Below, in pieces: positions 1 to 6,950 of a DNA stretch of 7,038 nt. Source of the DNA: an uncultured Lachnospiraceae bacterium (GTDB lineage: Bacteria; Bacillota; Clostridia; Lachnospirales; Lachnospiraceae); NCBI GenBank assembly GCA_958405355.1, contig CATYEA010000097.1, forward strand, positions 1 through 7,038. Reading direction: 5' to 3'. The position numbers and the translations under genes were made by a program. The notes under the pieces were generated by a model. The model worked only from the letters and a program-made list of their open reading frames with translations, made no database searches and was not told the origin of the DNA. The stretch's first letter is position 1, and every line of letters starts with the position of its first letter.

Positions 1-204
1 TTATTTGATGAGGCCTGGAACGGACAGCCGATCCGCCTGCTGGGCATTCGTACTTCCAAACTTTCCGGTGCAGATGCCATCCAGATGAATCTTTTTGATA
101 CTGTAGAAGATAAGAAACTTCAAAAACTGGATAAAGCTCTGGATGATATCCGAAAAAAATATGGGGCAGACGCTGTTGTCCGCGGCAGTTTCTTGAAAAA
201 ATAA
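1..204 (+). CDS. dinB: DNA polymerase IV (Y-family, DinB), C-terminal fragment; 5' end outside window
   Basis: This open frame runs in from the left edge and gives 67 residues before a TAA stop, followed in frame by two TGA codons. The residues match the end of the little-finger domain and C-terminal tail of bacterial DNA polymerase IV, the Y-family translesion polymerase that extends past damaged bases. The stretch IRLLGIRTSKL is typical of the last little-finger strand. QMNLF, encoded at 82-96, is a good match to the QxxLF beta-clamp-binding peptide. A lysine-rich helix (KLQKLDKALDDIRKKYG) and the ending VVRGSFLKK are common in Firmicutes DinB proteins. The catalytic palm and fingers lie outside the window, so activity cannot be judged. 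The gene converges on the - strand lipoprotein gene across a shared terminator. The open frame on the opposite strand over 1-255 is an antisense shadow. Confidence 0.9.
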   Translation, partial: LFDEAWNGQPIRLLGIRTSKLSGADAIQMNLFDTVEDKKLQKLDKALDDIRKKYGADAVVRGSFLKK

Positions 205-235
205 TGATGAGGAATCCCTAAAGGATTTATTAGTA

Positions 236-272
236 AAAAAGATACGGCTTCTCAAAAACCGTATCTTTTTAA
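236..272. terminator. Bidirectional rho-independent terminator between dinB and the lipoprotein gene
   Basis: The arms GATACGG (241-247) and CCGTATC (259-265) form a 7-bp stem around an 11-base loop. The stem is flanked by AAAAA (236-240) on one side and TTTTT (266-270) on the other, so the pairing can extend to 12 bp. Read on either strand, the hairpin ends in a U-run. It sits 31 bases after the dinB stop and 12 bases beyond the lipoprotein stop, which suits a shared terminator for two convergent genes. Confidence 0.85.
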
Positions 273-284
273 TTATTCAAATCA

Positions 285-1715
285 TTATCGAGGCCACTGA
301 ATCATCATGGTACATGTTCCCGCATTTCCAACAATCACCCGAATGCCATGGCCCACATCAAGGCCGCTGCCGTATCCAAAACCACAGTCGCCAAAAAGCT
401 GGGCCACCGCATCCTGATTCAGATTGGCTGATGCGGATTTAAGCACCGTATCCTTTAAGTTCAGCCATTCTTCTGTCACTGTTCCGCCGTCAGCATAAGC
501 CGCCAGGGTAAGAAGCTGGCCTGTTTCCGATGAGAACTGCATATAAAGCTCCGAATATTCCGGCAGTTGATATCTGGCACTATAGAAACCATTCTCTTCA
601 TTTTCATTGGTAAGTTCCATGGAAATCCCCATGGTTCCCGAAATTTCTTCGATTATAGCCTCTGCCTTTGCCTGAGGTGAATCCGCTCCTACCGCTTCAA
701 GCGCCGCCTGAGCTGCCTCCTCGGCCGCTTTGTCGGCCGCCTCTGCCTCTGCCGTCAATTTATCGGCCACAGTCTCATAACTGTTCTTCAGCGCTTCACG
801 AAGATATGTATAATCCTGCGCCTGACAGGTCACCGTACCGGACTGTGAATTGGATATGGACACATATCCCATCACAATACCACCGATTCCATCCATCCGC
901 GCACTGTCTTCCTCAAAATTTCCGCTCAATGCCCGAACAGCATTAAAAATGTCATTTAAAGGCGTTTTTACGATGGACATACCTGCGGCGCCCACGACTG
1001 CATTCACATCACCGCTTTCACTTCCCTGACCCCAGCCTATACTTCCGTCGATCAAATCATAGACAAGCTTTCCGTTTTCTACATGATACACCATAAAAGG
1101 GGCCGGACCGTAAGTCATTTCATCGGTCATACTGCTGTAACCATAGATGTACGGAACTCCTTCCACCGTCTGAAGCCCGACAATCATCGGTCCCCAACTG
1201 ATTTTCTCCATAATGGCAAGGCCATTCACAGTGTCACTCAGGGAAACGCCGTCACTGCCGTTTGTATACAGACAAAGCTTCAGCACGACCGCTTCTTCTT
1301 CACCTGCGCCGGAGTAAAGTGAAAATTTCCCAAGACTTGTATCTCCCATCGGTACGGTATCCAGTAAAAGCGTTAACATTTCTTTCTGTCCGTCGCCATC
1401 AAAATCACGGACATAAGCACTCAGCAATCCAAGAGCCCCATCCTCACTCAATCCGGTTCCCTTGCTGCCATTTTCCACCGTACAGGCTTCCAGCGAAGCC
1501 AGCCCCTCTTCCGGAATCACAGTACTTTCTAAATAGTCATAAAATGCCTGTTCCTCCGAAACGACGGCTTCTGTTTCAGCTATGCTTTCTTCGGCGGTCT
1601 GGCTCTCCGCCGCCGTTTCTGTTTTCTCCGTTGTATTTGAGCTGCCGCAGCCGGTAAAAATGGCTGCCAAGACGACTGCTCCCGCCAGAAATGTTATTAT
1701 TCTTCTTTTTTTCAT
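285..1715 (-). CDS. Putative secreted lipoprotein of unknown function, with an EF-hand/FG-GAP-like DxDGDG loop
   Basis: This 476-aa protein starts with a clear lipoprotein signal peptide: a KKRR n-region, a hydrophobic core at about residues 6-20 and the lipobox FTGC, with Cys23 as the predicted lipidated residue. A Ser/Thr/Glu/Ala-rich low-complexity linker follows (about 24-55), as usual for proteins tethered to the outer face of a Gram-positive membrane. DFDGDGQKE at 104-112 has the Asp spacing of EF-hand or FG-GAP/dockerin-like calcium loops. An alanine/glutamate-rich segment at about 320-360 is probably helical. The C-terminal ~115 residues are mixed and end MIQWPR. I do not recognise the family. 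The ATG lies one base past the stop of the flavin reductase gene, so its ribosome binding site (AAAAGGAAAA) is inside the end of that gene and the two are probably co-transcribed. It is the last gene of the cluster, and the convergent terminator follows. A calcium-binding role is inference only. Confidence 0.8.
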   Translation of the reverse strand: MKKRRIITFLAGAVVLAAIFTGCGSSNTTEKTETAAESQTAEESIAETEAVVSEEQAFYDYLESTVIPEEGLASLEACTVENGSKGTGLSEDGALGLLSAYVRDFDGDGQKEMLTLLLDTVPMGDTSLGKFSLYSGAGEEEAVVLKLCLYTNGSDGVSLSDTVNGLAIMEKISWGPMIVGLQTVEGVPYIYGYSSMTDEMTYGPAPFMVYHVENGKLVYDLIDGSIGWGQGSESGDVNAVVGAAGMSIVKTPLNDIFNAVRALSGNFEEDSARMDGIGGIVMGYVSISNSQSGTVTCQAQDYTYLREALKNSYETVADKLTAEAEAADKAAEEAAQAALEAVGADSPQAKAEAIIEEISGTMGISMELTNENEENGFYSARYQLPEYSELYMQFSSETGQLLTLAAYADGGTVTEEWLNLKDTVLKSASANLNQDAVAQLFGDCGFGYGSGLDVGHGIRVIVGNAGTCTMMIQWPR

Positions 1716-1716
1716 C

Positions 1717-2301
1717 TTATTTTTTCCTTTTCTTTACAGGCTTTTTTCGGACCGCATAGCCAAAGCCGCCAAGATGCCTCCCCAGCCCATAATACTGTCC
1801 ATGGGAATAGACCAGTGGATTCGCCTTTTCCAGGTGAAAAGTTCCCTTCTCATCCATATACTGCTCATCCACATAAACGGCCGTTACCTCAGCCATAAAC
1901 ATATCGTGACTGCCGAGCTCCATCACATTGGTGACCCGACACTCGATGGATACGGGACTTTCCGCGATCATCGGTGCAAATTCAAGCTCGCCCTTCACCG
2001 GTGTCAGTTTCATCTCTTTGAATTTATCCATATCCCTTCCGGAACGGACGCCGCAGAAATCCGTGGCCCACGCTAGTTTTTCCGTTGTCAGATTAATAAC
2101 ATATTCCCCGGTCTCCTGAATCATATGGTGGGAATGCCGTTCCTTTCGTATGGATACATAGACCATCGGCGGATCGGAACAGATTGTCCCGGTCCAGGCC
2201 GCTGTCATTAAATTAATATTTCCCTCTTTATCCCCGCAGCTTACAAGTACCGCCGGCAGAGGATAAACCATATTCCCCGGTCTCCACTTCTGTTTCGCCA
2301 T
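1717..2301 (-). CDS. Flavin reductase-like FMN-binding protein (split-barrel flavoprotein)
   Basis: This 194-aa protein resembles the flavin reductase-like domain family (DIM6/NTAB type), cytoplasmic split-barrel proteins that bind FMN and often reduce flavin with NAD(P)H. Visible family features are the N-terminal PLPAVLVSCGD strand, the NINLMTAAWTG segment (29-39), SDPPMVYVSIRKERHSH (42-58), EYVINLTTEKLAWATDFCG (66-84) and the C-terminal segment YGLGRHLGGFG (171-181). Length is normal for the short single-domain form. The tail is strongly basic (KKPVKKRKK). The start is supported by AGAGG about 7 bases upstream of the ATG. It begins 9 bp after the stop of the upstream pyrophosphatase gene and ends one base before the lipoprotein start, so it is almost certainly co-transcribed. 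The electron acceptor cannot be inferred: relatives include flavin reductases, flavoredoxins and proteins of unknown partner. Confidence 0.85.
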   Translation of the reverse strand: MAKQKWRPGNMVYPLPAVLVSCGDKEGNINLMTAAWTGTICSDPPMVYVSIRKERHSHHMIQETGEYVINLTTEKLAWATDFCGVRSGRDMDKFKEMKLTPVKGELEFAPMIAESPVSIECRVTNVMELGSHDMFMAEVTAVYVDEQYMDEKGTFHLEKANPLVYSHGQYYGLGRHLGGFGYAVRKKPVKKRKK

Positions 2302-2310
2302 AAATAACCT

Positions 2311-3957
2311 CTATTCCTGCAATGTTCCGACCATTTTCGGAATAAACTGTTTCTTTCTTGATACCATATTATCGACAAAGACACTGTCTCCATCCTTTGT
2401 CACCGAAACTCCAAAACATCTGGAAGCCACGGAAAGGGCCTCTTCATCCGAACAGAGTACCAGCGTAGATTCGTCCAGAATATTGGTAAGCATAAAGAAA
2501 ATCATATCCAGACCATGTTCTGCTTTTGCTTTTGTAAGCATCGTAGACAGACGAGCATGGATTTTCTTTAATTCCCGGGCATCGAGGGATGTGATCTGTC
2601 CCACGCCAAACTGAACATCTCCGGCAGAGAACTTCTTGAAATCCTGATAGAAAATATCCGCATCGGATTTACTCTTCAAATCACTTCCGGCTTCAAACAT
2701 CTCCATACCATACGCTTCCACTTCAATACCGGCGATTTTTGCCAAAGCTTCCGCCGCCATGCGATCCAACGGTGTGCAGGTCGGCGAACGGTATAATAAC
2801 GTATCCGAAATGATGGCCGAACACATCAAACCTGCCATATCGGCCGGAATCTCCACCTTATTTTCCCGATACATCAGATAAATAATGGTAGACGTACATC
2901 CCACCGGCTGACACCGGAAAAATACCGGTTTCATACTCTGAACATAGCCGAGCTTGTGGTGATCTACAATTTCCATAATCTCACAGTCAAATATGCCATC
3001 TACCGCCTGTCCTGCTTCATTATGATCCACCAGCGCTACTTTCTTTTTATCCAGATCAATCAGATTATGACGGGTAAACATTCCGACGACCTTGCCCTGG
3101 TTTGTCACGATTGGGAAGGCACGATGACGGTTTTTCGCCATAACTTCTTTTACATCATCAATAAAATCGTCTTTTTTGAAGGTTTTCATATCCTTGACCA
3201 TAAAATGTCCGACGGCCATACTCTGATTGATAAGACGTGCCGCAATAAAAGTATCATATGGTGTCCGGATAATGGTACAATGATGTTCCTCTGCCAGTTT
3301 TAAAATACTGTCGTTCGGCTGAGTATTCATACTGATGATAAGGCAGCCTGCATTCATCTCAATGGCACAGAGCTGGGATTCATACCTGTCTCCCAACATG
3401 ACCATATCGCCGTCCTCGATGTATTCTTCCATCAGATCCGGATTGGCCGCCGCAATTAAAATCTTACCGCTTTCTACCACGCCCTCCGGGTCTCCAACGA
3501 GCATTTCCCCATCCAGGGTCTCCAGAATATTTTTGTACGGTGTCCGGTTTTCCGACAGCACCCGGCTGTCATAAACACCCATGTAAGTTTTTGCAATATC
3601 TCCCTTGGTGATCAGACCAAGAAGTTTTTTATCATCATCCACAATCGTCAATGTGGACACTTTTTCCTCCTGGAGCTGCTGCCAGGCTTCCCGGATGGAC
3701 ATATCCGGCCGGCCGCTATAAGCCGGTGAAATCTGCACATCTTTCACCTGGGTACGCACATCCTGCATATAAATCGGAACCTCCGCCTGAAACCGCTCCA
3801 AAACAAAGGCTGTCTCCGAATTAATCTCCCCGGCCCGGGCCGGTACATAATTCATTCCGGTCACTTTTTTCCGCAAATAAGCATAGGCGATAGCGGAGCA
3901 AATGGAATCCGTGTCCGGATGTTTATGTCCAATGACGTAAATTTTTTCCTTTTTCAT
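2311..3957 (-). CDS. ppaC: CBS/DRTGG-domain manganese-dependent inorganic pyrophosphatase, paralogue A (548 aa)
   Basis: This is a family II inorganic pyrophosphatase (PPi + H2O to 2 Pi, EC 3.6.1.1), a cytoplasmic enzyme of the DHH-DHHA2 superfamily. Compared with the ~310-aa B. subtilis enzyme, it has about 240 extra residues inside the DHH domain. Order: DHH part 1 (about 1-65, GHKHPDTDS with candidate metal ligands His11, Asp15, Asp17), CBS 1 (about 70-130), DRTGG-like (about 135-245, GDRYESQLCAIE), CBS 2 (about 247-305), then DHH part 2 with VDHNE (Asp311), DHH (332-334) and SDT (Asp385), and a DHHA2 domain with SRKKQ (533-537). All expected ligands and the signature lysines are present, so it should be active. 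In studied CBS-pyrophosphatases, adenine nucleotides inhibit or activate through the CBS insert, and diadenosine polyphosphates activate those with DRTGG; similar control here is inference. The usual Asn in GHxNPDTD is His13. AGGAGG 8 bases upstream supports the start. Confidence 0.93.
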   Translation of the reverse strand: MKKEKIYVIGHKHPDTDSICSAIAYAYLRKKVTGMNYVPARAGEINSETAFVLERFQAEVPIYMQDVRTQVKDVQISPAYSGRPDMSIREAWQQLQEEKVSTLTIVDDDKKLLGLITKGDIAKTYMGVYDSRVLSENRTPYKNILETLDGEMLVGDPEGVVESGKILIAAANPDLMEEYIEDGDMVMLGDRYESQLCAIEMNAGCLIISMNTQPNDSILKLAEEHHCTIIRTPYDTFIAARLINQSMAVGHFMVKDMKTFKKDDFIDDVKEVMAKNRHRAFPIVTNQGKVVGMFTRHNLIDLDKKKVALVDHNEAGQAVDGIFDCEIMEIVDHHKLGYVQSMKPVFFRCQPVGCTSTIIYLMYRENKVEIPADMAGLMCSAIISDTLLYRSPTCTPLDRMAAEALAKIAGIEVEAYGMEMFEAGSDLKSKSDADIFYQDFKKFSAGDVQFGVGQITSLDARELKKIHARLSTMLTKAKAEHGLDMIFFMLTNILDESTLVLCSDEEALSVASRCFGVSVTKDGDSVFVDNMVSRKKQFIPKMVGTLQE

Positions 3958-3972
3958 CTCTGCATCCTCCTG

Positions 3973-5694
3973 CTACTGCTGCAATACGGCGGTCAATTTT
4001 GGTATCAACTGTTTTTTACGTGATACCACGCCTTCTAAATCAATATAATGCGCTTCTGCATCCTGATGGAAGCTGTTCTCCACAAGCATTTTCGCATCAT
4101 TTCCCACAAAAAGAAGTCTGGTAGACTCTTTTAGAATATCGGTCAGCATAAAGAAAATCATCGGAATACCCGTCTCCTTCATCGCCGACTCCATATAAGC
4201 CAGCAGCCGGTCCTGAACGCTTAGAAGTTCTTCCCGGTTCATTGATGTGATCTGTCCCACACCATAAGGAATATCGCTGGCAACAAATTTCTTATAATCC
4301 TGATAGAAAATTTCCGAATCCGCTTTCTTTCTGAGCTGACTGCCCTCTTCAAACATTTTCATGGCAAACTTTTCAATATCAATTTCCGCAATCTCCGCCA
4401 AATGTTCCGCAACGATCTTATCCATTTCCGTGCAGGTAGGTGAACGGAACATCAATGTATCTGAAAGAATGGCAGCACATAAAATCCCGGCAATTTCCTT
4501 TGTGACCGGAATCTGATTTTCCATATACATTTCGTAGACGATGGTAGCCGTACATCCCACCGGCTCATTACGCACCTTAACCGGACGAATCGTTTCCACC
4601 GTACCAAGCTTGTGATGATCGATAATCTCCATAACTTCTGCTTCATCCACGCCATCCGCCGCCTGGTCTACTTCATTATGATCCACGAGAATCACTTTCT
4701 TTGTATTCATATCGATCAAAGTACGCCGTGAGATCATTCCCGTATAATGTCCCTCATCATCCACAATGAGGAAATCCCGATGCCGTTTATTCAGCATGAT
4801 CGGCTTAATATCTGCAACATAGTCGCTTTCACTAAAAGAAATAATGCCGTCTTTAATCATGAAATAACTGACAGGAATACTCTGATTGATCGAACGGGTT
4901 ACCGTATAGGTATCTGCCGGCGTACAGATAACTGCACAACCATTTTCTTCCGCCAGTTTACAAATTGTCCGTGAAGCCTTTGCACCATCACATATGATAA
5001 TACAGGATGCCCTGTTTTCAATGGCGCTCAACTGGGCTTCGTACCGGTTTCCAAGAATGACCAGATCGTCTTCTTTGATAAATTCATCAATCACACTCAA
5101 TGTTGCTGTCGATACCACCAGTTTTCCCTTCGTCAGACGTTTATCGGCATCGCCTACGACCAGCTCCCCTTTTAACGTTTCAAGAATATTGACGATCGGT
5201 GTGCAGGCCTCTGATAAAATCTGATTATCCAAAACAGACATATAAGCGCCTGCGATATCCGATATGGTGATCAGCCCCTGAAGCTTCCTGTCGTCATCAA
5301 CAACGGCCAGCGTGGATGTTTCAGACTGACGCATGATTTCCCAGGCTTTTTTCAGTGAGTAATCCGCGGATATCCCCTGAATCCGCCGAATATTAATGTC
5401 CCCCACCTGTGTCCGGATTGCATTCATATATACCGGCACTTTCTGCTGAAATTTTCTAAGGACATAATTCGTTTCTGTATTGATCTGTCCCGCACGGGCC
5501 GGTACATAAACCGCCTGCCCGCTTTCCTCACCTTCGATCAGGAAATCCTGATACTGCTCAACCGACTCTCCCCGATTCACTCTGGCAAGAATTTCATTTT
5601 TGAGCGAGGCATAGGCAATCGCCGAACACACCGAATCCGTATCCGGATTCTTATGTCCGATGACATAGACTTCCTTTTGTCTCTTTACTTCCAT
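3973..5694 (-). CDS. ppaC: CBS/DRTGG-domain manganese-dependent inorganic pyrophosphatase, paralogue B (573 aa)
   Basis: This second full-length CBS-pyrophosphatase is clearly paralogous to its downstream neighbour over the whole length. Order: DHH part 1 with GHKNPDTDS (candidate ligands His14, Asp18, Asp20), CBS 1 (about 95-155), DRTGG-like (about 160-275, GNRYEAQLSAIE), CBS 2 (about 276-332), DHH part 2 with VDHNE (Asp338), DHH (359-361) and SDT (Asp412), then DHHA2 with SRKKQ (558-562). No catalytic residue seems lost. It carries about 23 extra residues around positions 34-62, a charged stretch before YVPARAG that paralogue A lacks. The frame is open to a GTG at 5718, but I chose the ATG at 5694: AAGGAG lies 10 bases before it, inside what the longer version would encode, and homology to the family begins only after this ATG. 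It is the first gene of the - strand cluster, 15 bp before paralogue A. Confidence 0.93.
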   Translation of the reverse strand: MEVKRQKEVYVIGHKNPDTDSVCSAIAYASLKNEILARVNRGESVEQYQDFLIEGEESGQAVYVPARAGQINTETNYVLRKFQQKVPVYMNAIRTQVGDINIRRIQGISADYSLKKAWEIMRQSETSTLAVVDDDRKLQGLITISDIAGAYMSVLDNQILSEACTPIVNILETLKGELVVGDADKRLTKGKLVVSTATLSVIDEFIKEDDLVILGNRYEAQLSAIENRASCIIICDGAKASRTICKLAEENGCAVICTPADTYTVTRSINQSIPVSYFMIKDGIISFSESDYVADIKPIMLNKRHRDFLIVDDEGHYTGMISRRTLIDMNTKKVILVDHNEVDQAADGVDEAEVMEIIDHHKLGTVETIRPVKVRNEPVGCTATIVYEMYMENQIPVTKEIAGILCAAILSDTLMFRSPTCTEMDKIVAEHLAEIAEIDIEKFAMKMFEEGSQLRKKADSEIFYQDYKKFVASDIPYGVGQITSMNREELLSVQDRLLAYMESAMKETGIPMIFFMLTDILKESTRLLFVGNDAKMLVENSFHQDAEAHYIDLEGVVSRKKQLIPKLTAVLQQ

Positions 5695-5704
5695 AATGTT
5701 ACTT

Positions 5705-5710
5705 CTCCTT
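5705..5710 (-). promoter_or_regulatory. Ribosome binding site that fixes the start of pyrophosphatase B
   Basis: On the - strand the sequence reads AAAAGGAGAAGTAACATT before the ATG at 5694, which places AAGGAG 10 bases upstream. Starting at the in-frame GTG at 5718 would translate this site as part of the protein, and that GTG has no comparable site ahead of it. Confidence 0.8.
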
Positions 5711-5723
5711 TTAAACACCCTAC

Positions 5724-5770
5724 GCGTATTTTAGCAGAGATACAATAAATCCAGCGTATTTTTTTTAGCA
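5724..5770 (-). repeat. Imperfect direct repeat overlapping the operon promoter
   Basis: On the - strand, TGCTAAAAAAAATACGC (5770-5754) is followed 30-34 bases later by TGCTAAAATACGC (5736-5724). The copies are identical except that the A-run is eight bases in one and four in the other. The downstream copy contains the predicted extended -10. This could be an operator bound by a regulator at both copies, a duplicated promoter, or a chance AT-rich similarity. Confidence 0.5.
5728..5736 (-). promoter_or_regulatory. Probable extended -10 promoter of the pyrophosphatase operon
   Basis: On the - strand, TGC followed by TAAAAT fits the TGnTATAAT extended -10 pattern, with five of six -10 bases matching. 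It lies about 33 bases before the ATG at 5694, leaving a short leader. No good -35 hexamer is present at a 16-18 base spacing (the region reads about GCTGGA), which extended -10 promoters can tolerate. It is the best promoter candidate for the four-gene cluster ending at 285. Confidence 0.5.
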
Positions 5771-5780
5771 CATCTGTGGT

Positions 5781-5806
5781 ACCTGCTCCCCAACCGGGGA
5801 TCAAGT
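5781..5806 (-). other. Unassigned hairpin between the pgi terminator and the pyrophosphatase promoter
   Basis: On the - strand, ACTTG-A-TCCCC (5806-5796) pairs with GGGGA-G-CAGGT (5791-5781) around a GGTT loop, with one A/G mismatch and one G-U wobble. The wobble pair would be a C/A mismatch on the opposite strand, so the structure fits better in - strand RNA. No U-run follows it, so it is not an ordinary terminator, and I do not recognise it as a known riboswitch. Confidence 0.45.
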
Positions 5807-5813
5807 CTCTTAA

Positions 5814-5852
5814 GGAAGAAAAAAGCTCTGTCCGGATTTCCGAACAGAGCTT
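5814..5852 (-). terminator. Rho-independent terminator of pgi
   Basis: On the - strand, AAGCTCTGTTCGG and CCGGACAGAGCTT form a 13-bp stem with one U-G wobble around an AAAT loop, followed by a run of T (TTTTTTCTTCC with the last stem bases). The hairpin begins 11 bases past the pgi stop. It separates pgi from the pyrophosphatase cluster, which therefore probably has its own promoter. Confidence 0.9.
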
Positions 5853-5863
5853 GTCCATCATGC

Positions 5864-6931
5864 TTACAGACGTTTCAACAACGCTTCTGTCAAATCTTCA
5901 TATCCAGGTTTTCCAAGAAGCGCAAACATATTTTTCTTATAGCTTTCAACGCCCGGCTGATTAAACGGATTTACGCCGAGAACATATCCGCTGACGCCAC
6001 AAGCAAACTCATAGAAATAGAACAGTTCGCCGAGATAGAATTCATTCTGTTCAGGAATATGCACCATCAGGTTCGGAACACTTCCGTCCGTATGCGCAAG
6101 AACCGTACCGTTCATCGCACTCTTATTGATGAAATCCACATTTTTTCCGGCCAGATAGTTTAAGCCGTCCAGATCTACCGGTTCTTCTTCAATCAAAATT
6201 TCATGTTTCGGAGTTTCTACTTCCAAAACTGTTTCAAACATAATCCGGGCACCGTCCTGAATAAACTGTCCCATGGAATGTAAATCTGCCGTCAGTGTAA
6301 CAGATGCCGGGAAAATACCTCTCTGATCCTTACCTTCGCTTTCTCCGTAAAGCTGTTTCCACCATTCGCCGATATATAAAAGTGATGGTTCATAACTGCA
6401 GGTAATTTCTATAGATTTACCTTTACGAAGCAGAATGTTGCGGATAGCCGCATACTGTAAAGAATCATTTTCTTCAAATTCATTTTCAAGACAGCGTTTT
6501 CTTGCACTGGCTGCACCGGCCATCAGCTGGTCAATATCTGCACCGCTGACTGCGATTGGCAGAAGTCCTACGGCTGTCAATACAGAGAATCGTCCGCCCA
6601 CATCATCCGGAACTACAAAGGTTTCATAACCTTCTTCTGTTGCCAGATTCTTTAAAGCGCCTTTGGCTTTATCTGTCGTACAGTAAATACGTTTAGCTGC
6701 TTCTTCTTTTCCATATTTTGTTTCAATCAACTTCTTGAAAACACGGAATGCAACCGCCGGTTCTGTCGTTGTACCGGATTTTGAGATCATGTTGATAGAA
6801 AAATCTCTGTCTCCAATGACATCGATCAGATTACTGATATAGGAACTGCTCAGATTGTTTCCGACAAAATAAATCTCCGGTGTCTTACGCTGTTCTTTTG
6901 GCAGTATATTATAAAAATTATGCTGTAAATA
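5864..6931 (-). pseudogene. pgi: Glucose-6-phosphate isomerase, 5'-truncated (N-terminal ~94 residues missing)
   Basis: The frame encodes the C-terminal ~355 codons of glucose-6-phosphate isomerase (EC 5.3.1.9, glycolysis, cytoplasm). The protein carries both classical family signatures: [14 protein letters not shown] and [18 protein letters not shown]. It also has [10 protein letters not shown] in the first SIS domain, YGESEGKD with the likely catalytic glutamate, DLHSMGQ with the conserved histidine, and a normal C-terminus ([18 protein letters not shown]). Recognisable sequence continues past the first internal ATG (6790) up to [15 protein letters not shown]. It then stops: the next codons upstream are Tyr and, at 6932-6934, TAA. 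Firmicutes enzymes are about 450 aa, so roughly the first 94 residues are gone, including the GIGGSYLGA substrate-binding loop. The internal ATG at 6790 has no well-spaced ribosome binding site. The remnant is unlikely to be active. An inserted element, a rearrangement or a chimeric assembly could each explain it. Confidence 0.8.
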
Positions 6932-6950
6932 TTAAAAATAGATTTAATAA

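Noticed and set aside
1..255. Open frame of 84 codons on the - strand over the left end
   Set aside because: It is antisense to the convincing dinB C-terminus, has no family resemblance and spans the bidirectional terminator.
1582..2076. Open frame of 164 codons on the + strand
   Set aside because: It straddles the junction of the lipoprotein and flavin reductase genes on the opposite strand, has no recognisable domain and no ribosome binding site; an antisense shadow.
4452..4655. Small 67-codon - strand frame inside pyrophosphatase B
   Set aside because: It is an out-of-frame shadow of a well-conserved coding region with no independent support.
5695..5718. Longer version of pyrophosphatase B starting at GTG 5718
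   Set aside because: The added residues would translate the ribosome binding site itself, and family similarity starts only after the ATG at 5694.
5787..5800. TCCCC-AACC-GGGGA considered as a second terminator
   Set aside because: No T-run follows the stem on either strand.
5864..6790. Glucose-6-phosphate isomerase as a complete 308-aa protein starting at ATG 6790
   Set aside because: Isomerase sequence continues in frame for about 45 codons upstream of this ATG, there is no well-spaced ribosome binding site, and the protein would lack the first part of its SIS domain.
6930..6949. AT-rich inverted repeat TATTAAA/TTTAATA near the pgi break, considered as a mobile-element end
   Set aside because: Seven A/T-only base pairs are expected by chance in DNA this AT-rich, and no matching end or target duplication is visible in the window.
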